This document shows positions 62,191 through 64,000 of a stretch of 64,000 nt of DNA, one piece after another. Location of the stretch: assembly GCA_016714225.1 (NCBI GenBank), contig JADJNS010000014.1, forward strand, positions 124,001 through 188,000, read 5' to 3'. The stretch's first letter is position 1, and each line of letters begins with the position of its first letter. A program made the translations under genes and the position numbers. Under the pieces are notes generated by a model. That model was not told the origin of the DNA, ran no database searches, and worked only from the letters and a program-made list of their open reading frames with translations. The stretch is from Archangiaceae bacterium (GTDB lineage Bacteria > Myxococcota > Myxococcia > Myxococcales > Myxococcaceae).

Positions 62191-63342
62191 ATGAGACACC
62201 CGCTCGAAGCCAGTGGCCCGCTGTTCACCGAGTCGAACCCGCCCTTCTACCGCGAGCTGCGCCGCCGCGCCGACGCCTGGTTCGCCGGCCGCTCGCGCAA
62301 GGGCGGTGCGCCGGCGCTGCTCAAGGCGCTCGGCCTCGCCGCGGTGGCCATCGGCTGCTACTTCGCCATTCTCGCCGAGGTGGCCGGGCCGATGGGGCTG
62401 TGGGCGCTCGCCATCGTGCAGGGCGCCTGCATGTTCGTGTTCGTCTTGAATTCGGCGCACGACGCCACCCACGACGCGCTCTTCGAGAGCCGCCGGTGGA
62501 ACCGCGTGTTCTGGCACTGCTGGGACCTGGTGGGCGTGAGCAGCTGGGTCACCACCTTGAACCACCTGCGCTCGCACCACGTCGCGCCCAACGTGCAGGA
62601 GCTCGACATCGCGGTGGGCAACGAGGTGCTGCCGCTGCTGCGCCTGCACCCCGGGGTGCCGCACCGCTTCTGGCACCGCGCGCAGCACCTCTACTTTCCC
62701 TTCGTGTACGCCATCGGCACGCTGCACAAGTGGTTCGTGCTCGACTTCGTCGAGCTCAACCGCAACAGCTTCGGCTGCCGCCAGGGTCACCCCGAGGCGC
62801 GCTGGAGGGTGCCGCTGCTGCTGGCCTTCAAGGCCTGGGCGTTCACCTGGGCGCTGGGGGTGCCGCTGGGCGTGCTCAGCCTGCCGTGGTGGCAGGTGCT
62901 GCTCGGCTTCGCCACCATGCACATGCTGCCCGGCTTCGTCATCGCGCTGACCTTTCAGGTGACCCACATCAGCGAGGGGCTCGAGTTTCGCAGCTTGAAC
63001 GCCGACGGCCGCATCGAGGGCTCGCGGGCGATGCACAACATGGTGTGCAACAGCGACGTCGCTCCGCAGAGCCGGCTGTGGTGCTGGCTGACCGGCGGCA
63101 TCAACGTGCACCTCACCCACCACCTGTTCCCCGAGGTGCACTCACGGCACCTGCCCGCCCTCTCGCGCCTCGTGGAACAGGTGGCGCGCGAGTACGGCGT
63201 GCCCTACCGCAAGCAGCAGAGCCTGCTGGCGGCGCTCGGCTCGCACGTGCGCTGGCTGCGCGCGATGGCGGCGCGCCCGCCAGATGCCTCGGCGCTGCGC
63301 GACGCTCCGGTGCAGCAGTACCGGCCCGAGGTGGCGCGATGA
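62191..63342 (+). CDS. Membrane fatty acid desaturase
   Basis: The 383-residue membrane di-iron enzyme has the three histidine boxes: HDATH (90-94), HLRSHH (125-130) and HLTHH (307-311). They lie between hydrophobic helices (about 45-85, 165-185, 208-232 and 236-256). The third box and NAHD-like first box resemble acyl-lipid (front-end or delta-6-like) desaturases, but a cytochrome b5 domain is absent, so the electron donor must be separate. Regiospecificity cannot be read. The ATG is 120 bases from the divergent radical SAM gene. The stop overlaps the next gene by four bases, forming an operon with a small protein and a GMC oxidoreductase. Confidence 0.92.
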   Translation: MRHPLEASGPLFTESNPPFYRELRRRADAWFAGRSRKGGAPALLKALGLAAVAIGCYFAILAEVAGPMGLWALAIVQGACMFVFVLNSAHDATHDALFESRRWNRVFWHCWDLVGVSSWVTTLNHLRSHHVAPNVQELDIAVGNEVLPLLRLHPGVPHRFWHRAQHLYFPFVYAIGTLHKWFVLDFVELNRNSFGCRQGHPEARWRVPLLLAFKAWAFTWALGVPLGVLSLPWWQVLLGFATMHMLPGFVIALTFQVTHISEGLEFRSLNADGRIEGSRAMHNMVCNSDVAPQSRLWCWLTGGINVHLTHHLFPEVHSRHLPALSRLVEQVAREYGVPYRKQQSLLAALGSHVRWLRAMAARPPDASALRDAPVQQYRPEVAR

Positions 63343-63752
63343 GCCGGCTCTTGGCGGGCACCGCCCTGCCGCACCGTCTACCGGTCGCGAAGCGCGGCCG
63401 GGGCTTGCGCCCGCGCGAGCTGCAGTGGGCCCGCATCATCGTCGAGACGCTCTTCCCCAACTGCTCGAGCGTCGACCTGCTGCGGTTCCAGCAGTTTCTT
63501 CGAGAAACGCTCGACGCGCTGCCGCTGTCGAGCGCGGTGGCGCTGCGCGCGGCGATCGCGCTCGCCACGGTGGCGCCGGTGGTGGTGCTGCGGCCGGTGC
63601 TGCTGGGGCAGCTGAACGAAGCGCAGCGCCTCGAGGTGCTGCTCGCGCTGGCGAGCTCTGACGCGTATGCGGCCCGCAGCGTCTACGCGCTGCTCAAGGC
63701 GGTCGCGGCGCGCGCGTGCGCCAGCGTGGCCCGGGCGGGAGGCCGGTCATGA
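63339..63752 (+). CDS. Small protein preceding GMC oxidoreductase, possible accessory subunit
   Basis: The 137-residue protein has a basic N-terminus and mostly helical content (LQWARIIVETLFP, SSVDLLRFQQFLRETLD), with an Ala/Leu-rich C-terminal half. It overlaps the desaturase stop (ATGA), and its own stop overlaps the ATG of the GMC oxidoreductase gene, again by four bases. Position and size recall the small subunit (gluconate dehydrogenase subunit 3-like) that accompanies membrane GMC enzymes. This is an inference from context, as no twin-arginine signal is visible. Confidence 0.7.
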   Translation: MSRLLAGTALPHRLPVAKRGRGLRPRELQWARIIVETLFPNCSSVDLLRFQQFLRETLDALPLSSAVALRAAIALATVAPVVVLRPVLLGQLNEAQRLEVLLALASSDAYAARSVYALLKAVAARACASVARAGGRS

Positions 63753-64000
63753 CGCTGCGCGACGACGTCACCCTGCCCTCGGGCGCGCACCTCGACTCAG
63801 AGGCGCTGCGCGGGCAGCTGACCGACGCGGCCGACTTCGTGGTGGTGGGCTCGGGCGCCGCCGGGGCAGTGGCTGCCTCGACGCTCACCCAGGCCGGGTT
63901 CCGCGTCATCGTGCTCGAGGAAGGGCCGTGGGTGCGCACCCGCGACCTGAGCGGCGACTTCGCGCGGTCGACCTCGTCGCTGCTGCGCGGAGCGGGCGCC
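63749..64000 (+). CDS. GMC-family FAD oxidoreductase, N-terminal part only
   Basis: The 84 visible residues include the FAD-binding Rossmann motif VVVGSGAAGAVAASTLTQAG followed by VIVLEEGPW, as in glucose-methanol-choline oxidoreductases. The gene runs off the window. It overlaps the small upstream gene by four bases. With the desaturase it suggests a lipid or long-chain alcohol oxidation operon (inference). Confidence 0.88.
   Translation, partial: MTLRDDVTLPSGAHLDSEALRGQLTDAADFVVVGSGAAGAVAASTLTQAGFRVIVLEEGPWVRTRDLSGDFARSTSSLLRGAGA

Overview
The window is very GC-rich, densely coded DNA. It has strong third-position GC bias, many GTG/TTG starts and many 4-bp stop/start overlaps. Gene content points to a myxobacterium (Myxococcota): a pilY1/minor-pilin cluster in the arrangement known from Myxococcus, eukaryote-like Ser/Thr kinases with extra domains, SpoIIE-type phosphatase, tandem PilZ domains, many lipoproteins and large secreted proteases. 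This placement is inferred from content, not from a phylogenetic test.

Layout. 1-3.8 kb (minus): deoC, a DksA-like zinc-finger protein, a PGM2-type phosphosugar mutase and a truncated outer-membrane-type protein, as a tight operon. 3.9-8.0 kb (plus): membrane pyrophosphatase, RNase Z and a small anchored protein. 8.1-16.3 kb (plus): PilY1 plus FimU/PilV/PilW/PilX-like minor pilins, the priming complex of type IVa pili. It is followed by a small STAS/zinc-ribbon protein, an acyl-CoA dehydrogenase, a SufS-type cysteine desulfurase and two lipoproteins. 20.6-24.6 kb (plus): a 1317-residue fusion of tandem winged-helix modules, an FkbH-like domain, an acyl carrier protein and a fatty acyl-AMP ligase. 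24.5-29.8 kb (minus): a secreted zinc metalloprotease followed by a TolC-type outer-membrane channel. 29.9-36.0 kb (plus): a GAF/SpoIIE phosphatase and a giant kinase-ATPase-TPR regulator.

36.0-44.7 kb is the most interesting part and looks like an unrecognised RiPP (ribosomally made, modified peptide) locus. A 41-residue peptide with a short Cys/Thr/Ser-containing tail is encoded at 42818-42943. It is followed by an intrinsic terminator/attenuator and a fused azoline cyclodehydratase (winged helix + E1-like zinc domain + YcaO). Next come a membrane adaptor with tandem winged helices, a TPR and a HlyD domain, then a winged-helix/M50 protease/HlyD fusion. Divergently, a winged helix is fused to a PaaK-like adenylate-forming enzyme. 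No ABC transporter or flavin dehydrogenase is present. Leader-binding-like (PqqD/RRE) modules recur in five proteins of the window, including the FkbH-ACP-ligase fusion.

44.7-50.3 kb: an anti-sigma-type ATPase and a kinase carrying two STAS/zinc-ribbon units (paralogous to the protein after pilX), a double-PilZ protein and a caspase-like protein behind a 14-bp perfect palindrome. Together with the SpoIIE phosphatase these make a plausible partner-switching circuit. 50.3-57.6 kb: intergenic palindromic repeats, an S9 peptidase, the fmt / degenerate AroQ / rsmB operon, and a HEAT-repeat lipoprotein broken by a one-base frameshift in an A5 run. 57.6-62.1 kb (minus): radical SAM/B12 enzyme, GT2 glycosyltransferase and GT-C-like membrane transferase. 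62.2-64.0 kb (plus): fatty acid desaturase, a small subunit-like protein and the start of a GMC oxidoreductase. No intergenic stretch reaches 300 bases.
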